Assembly (NCBI GenBank): GCA_026686845.1
Contig: JAIVEN010000012.1
Location: forward strand, 2,730,501 to 2,794,500
Source: Adenanthera pavonina
Taxonomy: Eukaryota; Streptophyta; Magnoliopsida; Fabales; Fabaceae
DNA: 64,000 nucleotides
Direction of reading: 5' to 3'
Shown: positions 34,111 to 45,960 of the stretch, piece after piece
How the letters are laid out: each line of letters starts with the position of its first letter
How positions within the stretch are numbered: the first letter of the stretch is position 1
Notes under the pieces: generated by a model
Told to the model about the DNA's origin: nothing
Databases searched by the model: none
The model's input: the letters and a program-made list of their open reading frames with translations, nothing else
Program-made: the position numbers and the translations under genes

Positions 34111-35570
34111 AATATATATATATATTGAGTTGATGAACTATAACAGGAATTTTATCACATGAGCACACCTCTTCCATATTACCACAATGCGATCTATCTC
34201 ACATGAGGTGTAGGATCCTTTGAACTATATGCTCTTGATCAAGGATCTTCTCTTTATGTGTTATATGACCATTTAACTTTATATGGTTAACACACTTCTT
34301 TATGGGCTCAAATGAATCCCTAATTTAAAACCCAAAATGAAATTCAACATCCCTGTAAACTTGCCTCTAAATAGAGATCAAACCCAACATTCATGGTAGG
34401 AGTTAGCAATTAATAATTGCTTAACAATCTTGTATTCCTCCATGACATAACTTGTTCATCTAGCTTTAGGATGTGCCATAATGTTGACCTTTTAAAGTCA
34501 ATTTATTCTACTAAGTTGAACAAATGCTATATTTTCCCAATTATTGATCTTTTATATGCAAACATGAATTTATATAGTATTCTTTACAGCTTATCATTTA
34601 TTATCCAATCATAAATTTCTTTGGGATTTGTATAATATTCATTTAACAAAAGCTATGTCAATTTATATGCATATTTAGACAAACATTATGCCTTTGACTA
34701 CTAGCATGAAAGAAAGATTTTTCTCATCTCTTTCCAAATCTCATTAGGGACTTATGGCAAATAGTAAGTGTCACACACGGTAAATAAACCTTTATTCATT
34801 ATAATATTCAAGTGCTTATGAATATAGGTTCTTTATGACAATTCCAAAATTTGAGAATTATCTCTTTATGTATCTTTAAAGATGCTTCATCCATATCTTT
34901 TACATCATAGTTTTTGAACAAAATTATTATACCCTTTGTGATATCTCAAGTCATTGGTCATAAGCCAAAAAAATGTGATAACATCATGGGACTTCAAATA
35001 CAACTACCATAACCTAACTAAATTCTCCTTAGTATTGATCAAACCCCTCATATTATTTCACATACATCTCTCTCTTATAATCATAATGAGAGTGATAGTT
35101 TCCATAATATTCAAAATAAAATTGGTACATAGATTTATGATAACAATGAAGGAATTATTCATTAATATAGGAGAAAAATCTTGCTATCATTAATCCATTT
35201 CTTTATAGAAAAAACCTTTAACAAATAATCTTTAATTTGTAATACAAAATATTGACTAGTGAATTCTTTCTAATCATAAAAAACCACTTATGGCTAATTT
35301 TCTTAGCCTCACTAACAACTCTACAAATTCCCAAATATTATTTGCCTTAAGATCTTTCATATCTATCATGAGATTATACCTTAATTTGGAATTTACTTCA
35401 TTATATGTGAGAATAAACGGGGTTATTCTTAATGTCTAAGTTCTAATTAAGTTTCTTAATGTACACTATGTAGTTACTAAGGGTTGCCAAATTCTCAATC
35501 ATAATTAGTCATAATTCAATCTATTGTTAAGATTGAAATTGCATAACAAGAGTTCCATCCACAACTATTT
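34111..35570 (-). pseudogene. Decayed copia pol remnant (RT to RNase H region)
   Basis: On the minus strand, scattered frames read NPVYSHI and NSKLRYNLMIDMKDLKANNIWEFVELL (near 35330-35400), resembling the start of copia RT (xxPxSYxxA...MxSMxxNxVWDLVxLP), and about 150 residues later KNYDVKDMDEAS (near 34885), resembling the FDMKDMGEAS box after the YVDD region. The spacing, order and orientation fit. The YVDD box itself is not visible, and stops are frequent. The distance to the putative LTR at 17871, with the chromovirus removed, is right for the rest of RNase H. It is the oldest layer of the stack. Confidence 0.5.
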
Positions 35571-35631
35571 TGAGATATCTCTTGTTCTTATGAGATTTCT
35601 CTTCAATAGTTAATAGGATCCATGACATTGA

Positions 35632-37490
35632 TGTTGAATCAAGAGTTTTGATGATTCCAAACCAACACTCAAGAGCTTGGATTGAAGATATCAAAGGAGA
35701 TCAAAGTTGTTTCAAGTGAAGATTTTCTGAGTATTTGCTGTTAGATCTTTTGTAGGATCTTTAGTTTTAGTTGTGATTGGGTAAAAGTTTTTGATTTGAG
35801 AAAAAGATGTTTTCAAACCTTGATTTGAAATTAAATCTTTACTTATTTGAAAAACACCCACAAACAGACGAAGTTTGAAAGTTTAAACTAATCTGTCAAG
35901 TTGGAAATTCGAACTTTGCCTTGGGAAATTCGAATTTCTAGCTAAAACTGAATAAGTCTGAAGAGATGGCTCTCTGTCAGACGAATTTTGGTTGTTCAAA
36001 ATTCGAATTTTCATACAAATCTGAAAGAAGTCTTTTGGTAACAGACGAACTTCACACTTTCAAAATTTGAATTTCAAGTAAAATGAAGTTTGTGAAAACC
36101 AAAGAAATTCGTCTGAAACTATGATAAAGTGCATCTGAAATTAAAAGAAATTAAGTTTGATAAATGCTCTCTGATAGACGAATTTTGGCTTTCCAACATT
36201 CGAATTTTCATCTAAGTCTGAAAGGAACTTCTTTTAAACAGACGAACTTTGAATCTTCAAAATTCGAATTTCAGACAAAACAAAACTTGACAAAATAGAA
36301 GAAATTAGTCTGAAACTATCTTAAAGTTCATCTGAGATCAAGAATGATTTAAGCTTCAAAACTGCTCTCTAACAGACGAACTTTGAACATTGAAATTCGA
36401 ATTTTAGAAGCTAAGTTCTTGAGTCTGTTGAAGTGAAACGTTGACATATGAATAACAAGAACTTGCAACATTCGAATGATGAAGCTAGTCTAAAAAGAGT
36501 CTCTCCGACATACGAACTTCACTCGTCAACATTCGAATTTCGAAGAAAGTGAACTACTGTGCCTCCTTTTAACATACTGGGAACAGACGAATTTTGGGCT
36601 TCCAAATTTCGAATTTCGAGGGCACTGTAGCAAATTGAAAACACTGTTCACACTAAACCGAAAAACTTTCTTCTTGAAAATTCGTATGTCACATTGTGAA
36701 TATGTTCTGTAAGTTTCAAAATTCGAATTTCACTTCATGGACAGACGAACTTCGTACTGTAACATTGGAAGCTTTAACCTTCGGTTCCTTCGAAATTCAT
36801 CTGTTGACCAACCAAAATTCAAATTTCAGTATGTCAGAAGCATTAAATGCGGTTGGTTAACGGATAGTTTTTTAGAGTAACCGTTGGATAACTTCCCCAA
36901 CGGATAGATTAAGTCTCTAACGGACATTTGAGACCTAAATCTATAAATACAACAACATTTGAAGTTGTGAGTAACGAATCTAACTTGTATATACCGAATT
37001 TCTGTCAAAACTTCTTCTCAAGAGCTTTTACCCTCTAGCTTCAATATCTGTACTTTAACCTTCATATCTACTCTATTCAAGAGAGTTATATCATTGTAAA
37101 CAGTCTACTCTTCATCTGGAGGATAGATTTACTTGTGAGGGGAAATCACAAGGGGATTGGAAAGCACATTGTAGAAGTGCTTAGAGAGAGTGAGAAAGCT
37201 CCAGAAAATAGAGCATACTCATTGTACTGTGGCATTAGCAAGAAGCCCGTTGAATTCTTGCTGTATAGTGAAAAATCTCAAGAGTGGTCTTGGGGACTGG
37301 ACGTAAGTCAAGTGGTTAGACCGAACCAGGATAAATTACTGAGCTTCTACTCCCTATCTTTACTTTTCAGCTTACTCTGTTTTATACTTTGCTTTCTTTA
37401 AACTGTGCTACCTTCACTTATTTCACTTTGTGCAGAAAAATATCAATCTTCCCAATTCACCCCCCTCTTGGGAAGTCAGCCTTGCTAGCA
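35632..37490 (+). repeat. Solo LTR of the copia (SIRE-like) family
   Basis: It is 1859 bp, starting TGTTGAATCAAGAGTTTTG and ending CAGCCTTGCTAGCA, the longest LTR of the family here. The flanks ATTGA (35627-35631) and ATAGA (37491-37495) are a 5-bp duplication with one change. No primer site or gag follows, so it is solo. CG-containing motifs are mostly intact. The frame at 37135-37401 is LTR sequence. Confidence 0.9.
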
Positions 37491-38480
37491 ATAGAAAGAT
37501 TTTATGTGTTGGAACATCATTTTAGCATAAACTGTCTTAAGATTGTTCCCTAAAGTTCAAATAAGGTTCCATTTATAGATTTGTGACTTAACTAGACGTT
37601 AGACACAAAATCTATTCATTGGAAATGTTAACCAATAGTTACTTGGCAAAACTAGCCTTTTAACAACCGCATTTGACGCGTCTAACACACTGAAACTCAA
37701 ATTTTAGGTGTCAACAGACGAATTTCGTGGAGACTATAAGCTAAAGACTTTAACATTGAACTTCCAAAATTCGCCTGTTCAAGAGTGAAATTCAAATTTT
37801 GAATTTGTCCAGTATATCTCATGTTAAAACATACAAATTTTTATATTCAAAGTGCATCTGTTGAGTATGAACAGTGGTCTCATTTTTTGCAATGCACTCA
37901 AAATTCGATTTTTGGAAGCCAAAATTCGTCTGTCAGTGGCTAACTTAACGTGGCACAAAAGTTCTGCTATTTGAAATTCAAATTTTGTATTTCAAAATTC
38001 GTCTGTCAAAAACATGCTCTAACGATACTCATAAGTTTCATTTCAAAATTTGAATTTTTAAATCCAAAATTCATCAATCAGAGGGACTGATTTTGAACTC
38101 TTTATGCACTTTAATAACATTCAAATTTTGACAAGACTTCAGATGAATTTTGTACATTTTACTAACTATGTTTAACTTGAAATTTGAATTTCAGAAATTG
38201 AAATTCATTTATCAGAGTTGATAACTCTGGAACTTTGAATTTCAGAAAGCAAAGTTTGAATTTTGCACAAAATACATAAGCATTAACTTCAAAAATCGTC
38301 TGTTAGTCAGTGTTTTCCAAATCTAACATATGCTAGTATCAGATTTACTTAATCTAACTTGTTTAAAATATATGGTAACAAAATTAAGTAATTTTCAAAG
38401 ATTAAAATCACCTCAAGACCTAAGTGAAAACTAAATATACCTAGTAACTAGGTCTTCAATGCTTGAGCTCCATTTTCACT
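37491..38480 (-). repeat. Truncated copia LTR fragment
   Basis: It aligns in order with the minus-strand LTR at about 26660-27800 (for example the text around AACCGCATTTGACG and the motif array at 37690-38300). It lacks about 0.5 kb of its left end. It abuts the oppositely oriented solo LTR at 35632-37490. The right end is uncertain. Confidence 0.75.
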
Positions 38481-38869
38481 TAGTCATTTCCTTCTTGGCA
38501 TGCTCCCTTCTAGTCTTCAATTCTTGGAGCATCCTATCTCTTTTTCTTTCTTGAATGAGACATGATATTGATTGCCATTCTTGTATTCCAATGCTCACTC
38601 TTCCTATTTCGACAATACTATATTTAATATATTTTACTTACAAACCAAGTAGTAGTTCAATTTATATATCCAACTTGTATTATTCATTGTAAAAGCACAG
38701 TTGATATATTAGTATATAGCATAATATATACATTATAAACTTAATTAAGTACATGCTAATGTACATTTTACTTCTTTAAGGAATATTCTATATTTATCAT
38801 CATCAAAACTTATATTATATTAAACCTAACGCTCCTCTTCTCCTTGAGTTAAGCCGCTTAAAACCTTCA
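38481..38869. other. Unresolved AT-rich stretch
   Basis: No gene and no clear family match are seen. It lies between the copia LTR fragment and the N fragment. Confidence 0.4.
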
Positions 38870-40430
38870 TCTTCCTTTATTTTGTGTGTGAGAAACAAAA
38901 CAAAAGAGAGAGAGAGAGAGAGAGCACAAAACTTGATAGGAAAAGGAAGAGAAAAAGAGAAGCTAGAAGGCAAAGATTGAAGTTCAAAACCAAGGTAATC
39001 ACTCTAGCCCTCTCTACCATGTATTCTCAAGTAGTTTAAGGTAGTTTAATGGAGTTTTTCTTTCCCTCTCCTACCCTTGAATTTTTGTCCATGACATGCT
39101 AGAGACAGAAATGAAGTTATCATGAAATAAACCAAGAAAAAGGCTAGAATAGGTGACTAGAAGCATGAATTCATGAGTGATGCAATTTTCATGAAACAAA
39201 TATTTTTTTACAATTTTTCTCTCATTTTTAGCCAGCTAAGGTTCCTAATAGAGAAGAAATTTTGACTCAAAAAATGAATTCATTAGGTCCAAAATAGGTA
39301 AGAACAAGTGTGTTGTACAAGAGATAATAAAAGAAATGCAAGATGGAATTTTTGAGTTAATAAGCACACTTTGTGAGCAAGGTCATGTAATAGGTGACTT
39401 ATGACCTTGTTTTATGATGCAATAGGGTTCAAGGAAGTGAAAGAAGATCAAAGGATAAGTGTGCAAGGTTTGAAAAGCCAAGGAAAGCCACAAGGTAGTA
39501 AATTACCCTTTTATGTTCAATGTTATCATACCTTATTTTATGAAATTTATGACTATGCCATATGTATATTTGAATGTCTTGTTATGATATTTCATTGTTA
39601 GCTGGTTGCTTGAAGGGTCTTATAACCTTGAGATGTCGATTTTATAAGGTGTTACCATGTCAAAATTTTTATGAAAATGTTATGGCATAATATATTATTA
39701 CGCTTTTTATTGATGATTTTGTGAAATGTGATGATAATGTGAATGCATGATTAGATATAACCTCCCAAATTCAATGAATCTTATCTCTCCCTTATACTAA
39801 CATTGTCTAGGAACACATTATGGTAAGATTGCCCAAGAGGAGAAAGGCAAAGAAAGCAAGTTGATCATTAAGATGATTTTGCTTCAAATGATTTTCTATT
39901 ATGAGTTGTGGTGTAAAATCATATGAGTTATGTTAAATCTGTATCCTTATGTAAACATGTTTCTCTAAGTCTTATGTAATGTATGACATGGTATGGGAAC
40001 AAGATATGATCATGCAATTAAGTTATGACTTTTATTTTGCAAAATTAAGGGATGGAAATGGCCATTCTGACCACTGTGCTATAATTTTGCTACTATTTGG
40101 ACAAAATGAGAAATTATGTATGAACTTAAAGTAGACAGATAGAGATTTAAATGGTCTAAAGATCACTCAATTTGGATGTAAGTGGGAATTACAATGATTT
40201 TTCAAAGATAGGCTAGAAATTGGAATTTCAGAAAAATGACCAAATAAACAATAGATCTTTTCAAAATTTATTGTACTAATTTGTCAAGTCAATGCTTTGA
40301 TTCATCTTTTTTCTATGTATAAAATGTTTTTAGCTATTTTAAGAAACTAAAATCACTTGTAGATGATTTTTATAGAATTAGTCATAATTTTTTGAAGTTT
40401 GCCTGGTAAAAGGAGATTTACCAAATGAAT
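38870..40430 (+). mobile_element. N-family fragment N5, truncated at both ends
   Basis: It aligns with the middle of the units at 30133 and 61830: a purine-rich leader containing (GA)n (38897-38922), then AAGGTAATCACTC, then text parallel to 62700-63960, ending near TTACCAAATGAATAG, which corresponds to about 33150 in N1. It lacks the TGTAACATCCC start and the terminal TGTTACA. Confidence 0.7.
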
Positions 40431-40495
40431 AGCGAGGGAAAATGGCTATTTAGCGAGGGATTTGTCCCTCGCTAAATGGTTGTGTTCTAGTAGTG
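40430..40495 (-). mobile_element. CACTA transposon end with perfect hairpin
   Basis: On the minus strand it begins CACTACTAGAACACA, the typical CACTA terminus, followed by a perfect hairpin: ATTTAGCGAGGGA and TCCCTCGCTAAAT around a TTTG loop (plus strand 40448-40477), then one more GCGAGGGA word. Subterminal GCGAGGGA-type repeats are usual for plant CACTA elements. The rest of the element and its other end are not found to the left. Confidence 0.62.
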
Positions 40496-40981
40496 TTATT
40501 TTCTTCATATTTTTCATATTCATGTGCTCCTTCTTTAAGCTCCTTCTTCCTGTCTAGTTCGTGTGCATTTAATTCTAGCATGTTCCTAGGCAATTTCCAG
40601 ATTGTTAGATGTCCCTTGAACACATTCCAAGCAGGTTTCTCATCATAAGTTTTACTAGCTTTTATTTAAAATTTCTTTCCATTTATCTCCTCTAAAATGG
40701 TGCCACATATAGTAAAGTGGCGTCCCACAAAAAATATTGTCCAAATGGGCCTAGGGTTTTCTATTCTTGGGCCCAAAACTTTTTTGGCTTGGTGGGTCCC
40801 ACAAAGCCCAATACTTTTCCTATCTTTTTGATGTTCCATATTATTTTTGGACTACTTCTTTTAGGCTCAATAAACTTCTTTAACAAGACCCAATATCCTA
40901 AAATATTTATTTAAATTTGGTTCTTACATGAAAATAATTTTCCAACTAATGACAATCAGGGACCAATATGTTGACCAATAA

Positions 40982-41096
40982 GGACCAACATTGACCCTTT
41001 ATACCAAAAGAATGACCAATCATAATTACACTGAAGGACCAACATTGACCCTTTATACCAAAAGAATGACCAATCATAATTACACTGAAGGACCAA
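40982..41096 (+). repeat. Exact 54-bp tandem duplication
   Basis: Unit GGACCAACATTGACCCTTTA with the following 34 bases is repeated without a mismatch at 40982-41035 and 41036-41089, then GGACCAA starts a third copy. Confidence 0.92.
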
Positions 41097-42184
41097 ACAT
41101 ATACTTAATTACCAAACAAGGACCAACTCATTAAATTTACTATTTTTCCCTTTCTAAAATTCAACAACTCATTTCACATGATATCTTTTCCATCCATGCT
41201 TATCCCACATCATATCAAAGATAAAACATGATAACATTACTTAAAGCATAGATAGCATTTTATGAATGTTACATTAACTGTCCCATGCTGTTGGGTTGGG
41301 CCAAGGTCTAACATACAAATTTCAAAAAATAATGAAAAAGAAAAAAGGAATTATTAAGTTTTTTAGAGGGTTACTCACTATTTGGGTGAGCGGGAGTCCA
41401 TCACCCACTCATTGGCTAGCCAAGGCATAACACCAAATTTAGGATGGTGATTGTGGTGGCAAGAGGCCTCCACGTAGGCGCATGGCCCATACCACATGTG
41501 TAATAACACCTACTTTTTATACATTTAATCCCTCATACTTAGCATTTTTAATAAAAAAATGTGGCCAAATTGGTTTTGATTGAATAATATTTGGAATTAA
41601 GGGTTAGTTTTTGGATTTGCTTTTCAAATGGCACTAAATTGGGATTTTGATCCTTCTTTGTAATTATTGTTTGGTCCTTAGGTGTCATTAATTGAACATT
41701 ACAAATTTATATGTTTTAATCCTCTTGATTTTAGATTTATCCATATTTTAATTGTCACAAGTAAGCTTCATTTGTGAGGAATAATCAAGTTTAATTTGGT
41801 TAATCAAGGTTTATACTAATTTGAGGCAATTTTCATTTAAATAAAATACAAAACCCATTCACTCGTTTTCTAACCTATTCCACTACCTATTTTATTTTCC
41901 TTTTCATTTTCTTTTTATTCCACTTGACTTTTCTACCCTTGCCTCTTATTATTTTCACCTTGGTTTTTTATTTTATGGCCCAATGGTATTGTTGGAATTA
42001 ATGAAATCTTTATTTTCCCTTTTATTTCTCCATTTCTTTACTATTTCATTTTGTTTTCTTTTGTTATTTTCTTCCCATGTCCAACATCACTCTCTTGTCC
42101 ATTCCCATCCACTCACTATTGTAAAAGACCCCATTTTATGTTTGTTATTTTGGCCATTTTATGCCTATTTTAAAAGAGACCTGG

Positions 42185-42425
42185 AAAGTATAAACATAAA
42201 AAGTATAATCTTTTGTATCTAAAAAAAAAGTACAGTCTTTTACTTATGTTAAAAAAATAGACATAAAAGATAACAACATTTTTATGTTTGTTATTTGAAA
42301 ACAAACATAAAAGGCTTACCTTTTTATATCTATTTTTTGAACAATAGACATAAACAACACAAAAAATAAACATAAAAAGGAGACTTTTATATTTATTTTT
42401 TTAAGACAATAGACATAAATGTGAA
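42185..42425. repeat. Array of short direct and inverted ACATAAA words
   Basis: AAACATAAAA or AGACATAAA recurs near 42193, 42268, 42303, 42348, 42369 and 42412, with inverted forms (TTTTTATGTTTG near 42280). This is a CACTA-like subterminal style, but no terminus is found. Confidence 0.45.
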
Positions 42426-42575
42426 CTTTTATTTTTTTAATATATATCATATATATAAATTATAACATATATATATATTATATATATACGTTTTGATTAT
42501 ATATATAAGTTATAATACATATATATAACTACAAGAAGTAGAAAATACAAAATTTCTAAATTTATTTACAAAAAC

Positions 42576-44081
42576 TATTGAATCAAGTATTTTGATGATT
42601 CCAAATAACTAGAGCTTGGAAGAAGAATATCAAACGAATGTAACAGCATACAAGTGAAGAAATATAATGAAATACGTATGAAAATTTAGTTGTTAGGATT
42701 TCTCACAAAATATACAGGGTAAAAGGCTTTGATTTTTACTTATTTGTGTTCCCATAGCATTTAAACAAGTATTTTTTACAGTTATCTTATATTAACATAT
42801 GTTTGATTTTGAAAACACTGACTAACAAATGAACTTTGCTGTTAATTCTTACATGTTTTGTGCAAAATTCGAATTTTGTTTGCTGAAATTCGAAGTTCCA
42901 GAGTTATCATCTTTGATAGACGAATTTCAAGCTTTGAAATTTGAATTTTCAGTAAAACATGGTTGGCAAAATGTGTAAAATTCGTCTGAAGTCTTGTCAA
43001 AATTTGAATGATATTAAAGTGCAAAAAGAGCTTAAAGTCAGTTCATCTTACAGACAAATTTTGGATTTCAAAATTCCAATTTTGAAATGAGGACTTATGA
43101 GTCTAGTTAGAGCCTATCTCTGATAGACAAATTTTTAAATGCAAAATTCGAATTTCAAGAGTAGAACTTTTGTGTCATGTTGAGTTAGCCACTAATAGAT
43201 GAATTTTGACTTTTAAAATTTGAATTTTGAGTGTATTGCAAAAACATAAGATGACTATTCATACTCAATAGATGCACTTTGATTATGAAAATTCGTATGT
43301 AAACATGGGATATATTTGCCAAATTCAAAATTTGAATTTCACTCTTGAACAGATGAATTTTGAAAGTTCAACGTTAAAGTTTTTATCTTATAGTCTCTGT
43401 AAAATTCATCTATTGACACATAAAATTCAAATTTCAGTGTATCAGACGTATTATATGCGGTTGGTGAACTACTAGTTTTGTAGAGTAACTTTTAGTTAAT
43501 TTCTCTAACGTCTAGATCTTGTGTCTAAACTACAAATCTACAAATAGAACTTTATTTGAATTGTGGGTAACAATTTTATGCTGTGTATACTGAAACTTTG
43601 TTGGTTTCATTAGTTAAAGCATTTTCACTCACACACTTCATTTATTGCACTGAACTGTCATATTTACTCCGATTTAGAGACAGTTCTTTCTATATGAATC
43701 TTTTGTTCATCTCAAAGAAGGATTTCTTGTGAGGGGTTTCACAAGGGAGTTTGGGAAATACTTTGTAAGAGTACAAAGTGTAGATTTGAGAGCTCTTAGA
43801 ATAGAGTACAAGCTTGTATTGTGGCATTGCAAGGAGCCCACTAAATTCTTGCAAGATAGTGAAAAATCTCAAGTGATGGCTTGAGGACTGGACGTAGGTC
43901 AAGTGGATTTGACCAAACCAGGATAAATTTCTGTGTCCTCTCCTAATTTACTTTTCATTTGCTTTATTCCTTCTATGCTTCACTTTCTGCAAACTTCCTC
44001 TATCACTGTTATATCACACTTTTGCAGAAAAATTTTAAACTTCCTAATTCAGGCCCTCTTGGAAAGCCAGCAAAGCTAACA
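42576..44081 (+). repeat. 5' LTR of copia copy 2
   Basis: It is 1506 bp. It begins TATTGAATCAAGTATTTTG (TG changed to TA) and ends GCAAAGCTAACA. The motif array at 42840-43450 is present, but most CG sites have become TG or CA. Confidence 0.92.
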
Positions 44082-44083
44082 AG

Positions 44084-44095
44084 TGATATTAGAGT
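44084..44095 (+). other. Degenerate primer binding site of copia copy 2
   Basis: It reads TGATATTAGAGT, two bases after the LTR, in the position of TGGTATCGGAGC in copy 1. All differences from the initiator-Met site are transitions. Confidence 0.75.
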
Positions 44096-44136
44096 CCAAA
44101 CTCCTAACTAAAGGATCTAACCATTTGAGATAATAT

Positions 44137-45960
44137 ATGGCTAGCTTTGGAGAGAACAACCTAATCGAAGGAAACAACACCAATAGTCCTCCAGGCTTCA
44201 GTGAAGAGCACTATGGATACTAGAAGATGAGGATGCAGATATATCTTCAGTCCATTAATCTAGATATCTGGTCAGTCATCTAGAAAGGAGACTTTGTCTT
44301 GATGAAGCTACAAGTGATGGCAAGTATAAAGAAAAGCTAGAGGAGGAGCCGAATGATGAAGATAGGATAAGAGTCCTGCTCAACTACAAAGCAAAGCACT
44401 GCCTGGTAAGTGCTCTTAACTAGAACAAATTTTAAAGAGTCTCCGAATATTCTACAGCCAAAGGAATGTCGGACACTTTGGAAATTGCCCATGAAGGAAT
44501 AACTGGAGTAAGAGAAAACAAATTAAATTCCTACATTGGAGAATATGATAGCTTCAAGATAAGGGAAGGAGAAAGTATTAAAGATCTATAGAAAAGATTT
44601 ACCCTCATTGTAAACTAGCTAAAGTGTCTTGGCAAGGAATATACACAACCTGAAAAAGTCAAAAAAATTCTCAGGGCCCTACCCATTGAGTGGCAACCAA
44701 AAGTAACTGTCATAGAGGAAGCTAGAGGAGAATTAATGGCCTCTCTGTCATAGCACTCTTCGGCAGCCTTGAAGAATATGAGGGCAAGATGAAAGCTCTC
44801 AAAGAGGCAGGATAGGAAAAGAAAAAGAAAAGTCTGGCTCTTAAAGTGGAATTAGAAGATGATGACTCTGAAGAAGACACTGAGCTCGATGAAGGAATGA
44901 TAGTCATGCGGGTAAAGAAATTTAAGAGAATGTATGGGAAGAAGAAATTCAAAAAGTTCATAAAGAAGAATGCAGCTACCAACTGCAAGAAAGAAAGCAA
45001 AGACTCCATTATATGTTATGAATGTAAGAAACCTGGACATATCAAATGTGAGAGTCTTATGCTAGCTAAGAAGCAAGGAAAAGACAAGAAAATTGATAAA
45101 GGGAGAAAGAAGAAAGCCTTCGTGTCGTCAATCTGGGGAGATAGCTCAAATGAAGAAGAAGTAGCAGAAGATGATGAGATTGCTAATCTATGCTTGATGG
45201 CTCAAGAAGCAGCATAAGAGGAAAAGAATCATCATCAAAACAGTGATAGCGATTCTAAGGTAAATGATTCTAAACCTTCCTACAATGAACTACATGATGC
45301 ATTCAATGATTTGATGCCTGAGTTTGTCAAAGTATCTAAGCAATTGCATCTAGCTAAAAAGAAAACAAACAAACTTGAAAATGAATCTCATGCATCTTGT
45401 ACTACAACACTATCTACTCCTTCTATGACCTCTGTGTGCACCTCATGTATTAAGTTAAGAGATAAGAATGCCTATCTACATAAGACCCTAACCACATTCA
45501 CTAAAGGGCAAGATATGCAAAAGGTAATACTAGGAACACAAATAGTCAATCAAAGCAAAGCTGGTCTAGGATATGATCCCTGTGCTATTAAAGAAAAACT
45601 AAAACGCAAGAAACAAAATCGTTTTCTAAGAAATTTTTTGCATCCTAATGGCATTAAATCAGCATAAAACATAGAGTCATTTCCTGCACCAAAAGGCTAA
45701 AAGGATAGATATTACCTGCATTACTTCAGACCTACATCTATTTCATCATGCCCTTTTTCCACTTGCCACTTCCGTAATAAGAAGGGTCACATATCCTCCT
45801 CTTGTGTGTGCAAGAAGGAAGGAAATGACAATAGAATGAAATAGGTTCCCAAGGGCACTTCAATGCACAAGGGAGAAACTCACAAGAAAGGACTCAAGCA
45901 AATATGGATCCTAAAGAAAGGAAATAAAATATGTTTTATAGGAATGTCTAAAGGCCAAGA
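44137..45960 (+). pseudogene. gag: Copia gag of copy 2, heavily broken
   Basis: It starts at ATG 44137 (MASFGENN) and parallels copy 1: GFSEEHYGY, a stop, KMRMQIYLQSINLDIWSVI, then shifts and stops. At SALN it meets the same TAG as copy 1 (near 44421). The acidic tail with knuckle 1 (44846-45217) reads CYECKKPGHIKCES, so the last cysteine is lost. A coiled-coil-like segment runs 45311-45667. Knuckle 2 (near 45765-45810) reads CHFRNKKGHISSSC, so the second cysteine is arginine. The end of the frame near 45930 has the same frame step into pol as copy 1. Confidence 0.85.

Larger units (their letters stand above)
40496..42575. other. Unresolved AT- and pyrimidine-rich stretch
   Basis: No gene is recognised. 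It contains an exact 54-bp duplication (40982-41089), a pyrimidine-rich tract (about 41860-42100), an array of AGACATAAA-type words (42185-42425) and (TA)n (42434-42530). The open frames at 40717 and 41983 are low-complexity and unsupported. Confidence 0.45.

Noticed and set aside
37135..37401. 88-residue open frame
   Set aside because: It is part of a solo copia LTR just before its end. Other LTRs of the family break the frame.
42434..42530. (TA)n block as a regulatory or replication element
   Set aside because: Simple repeats are common in such DNA and nothing here links it to a function.
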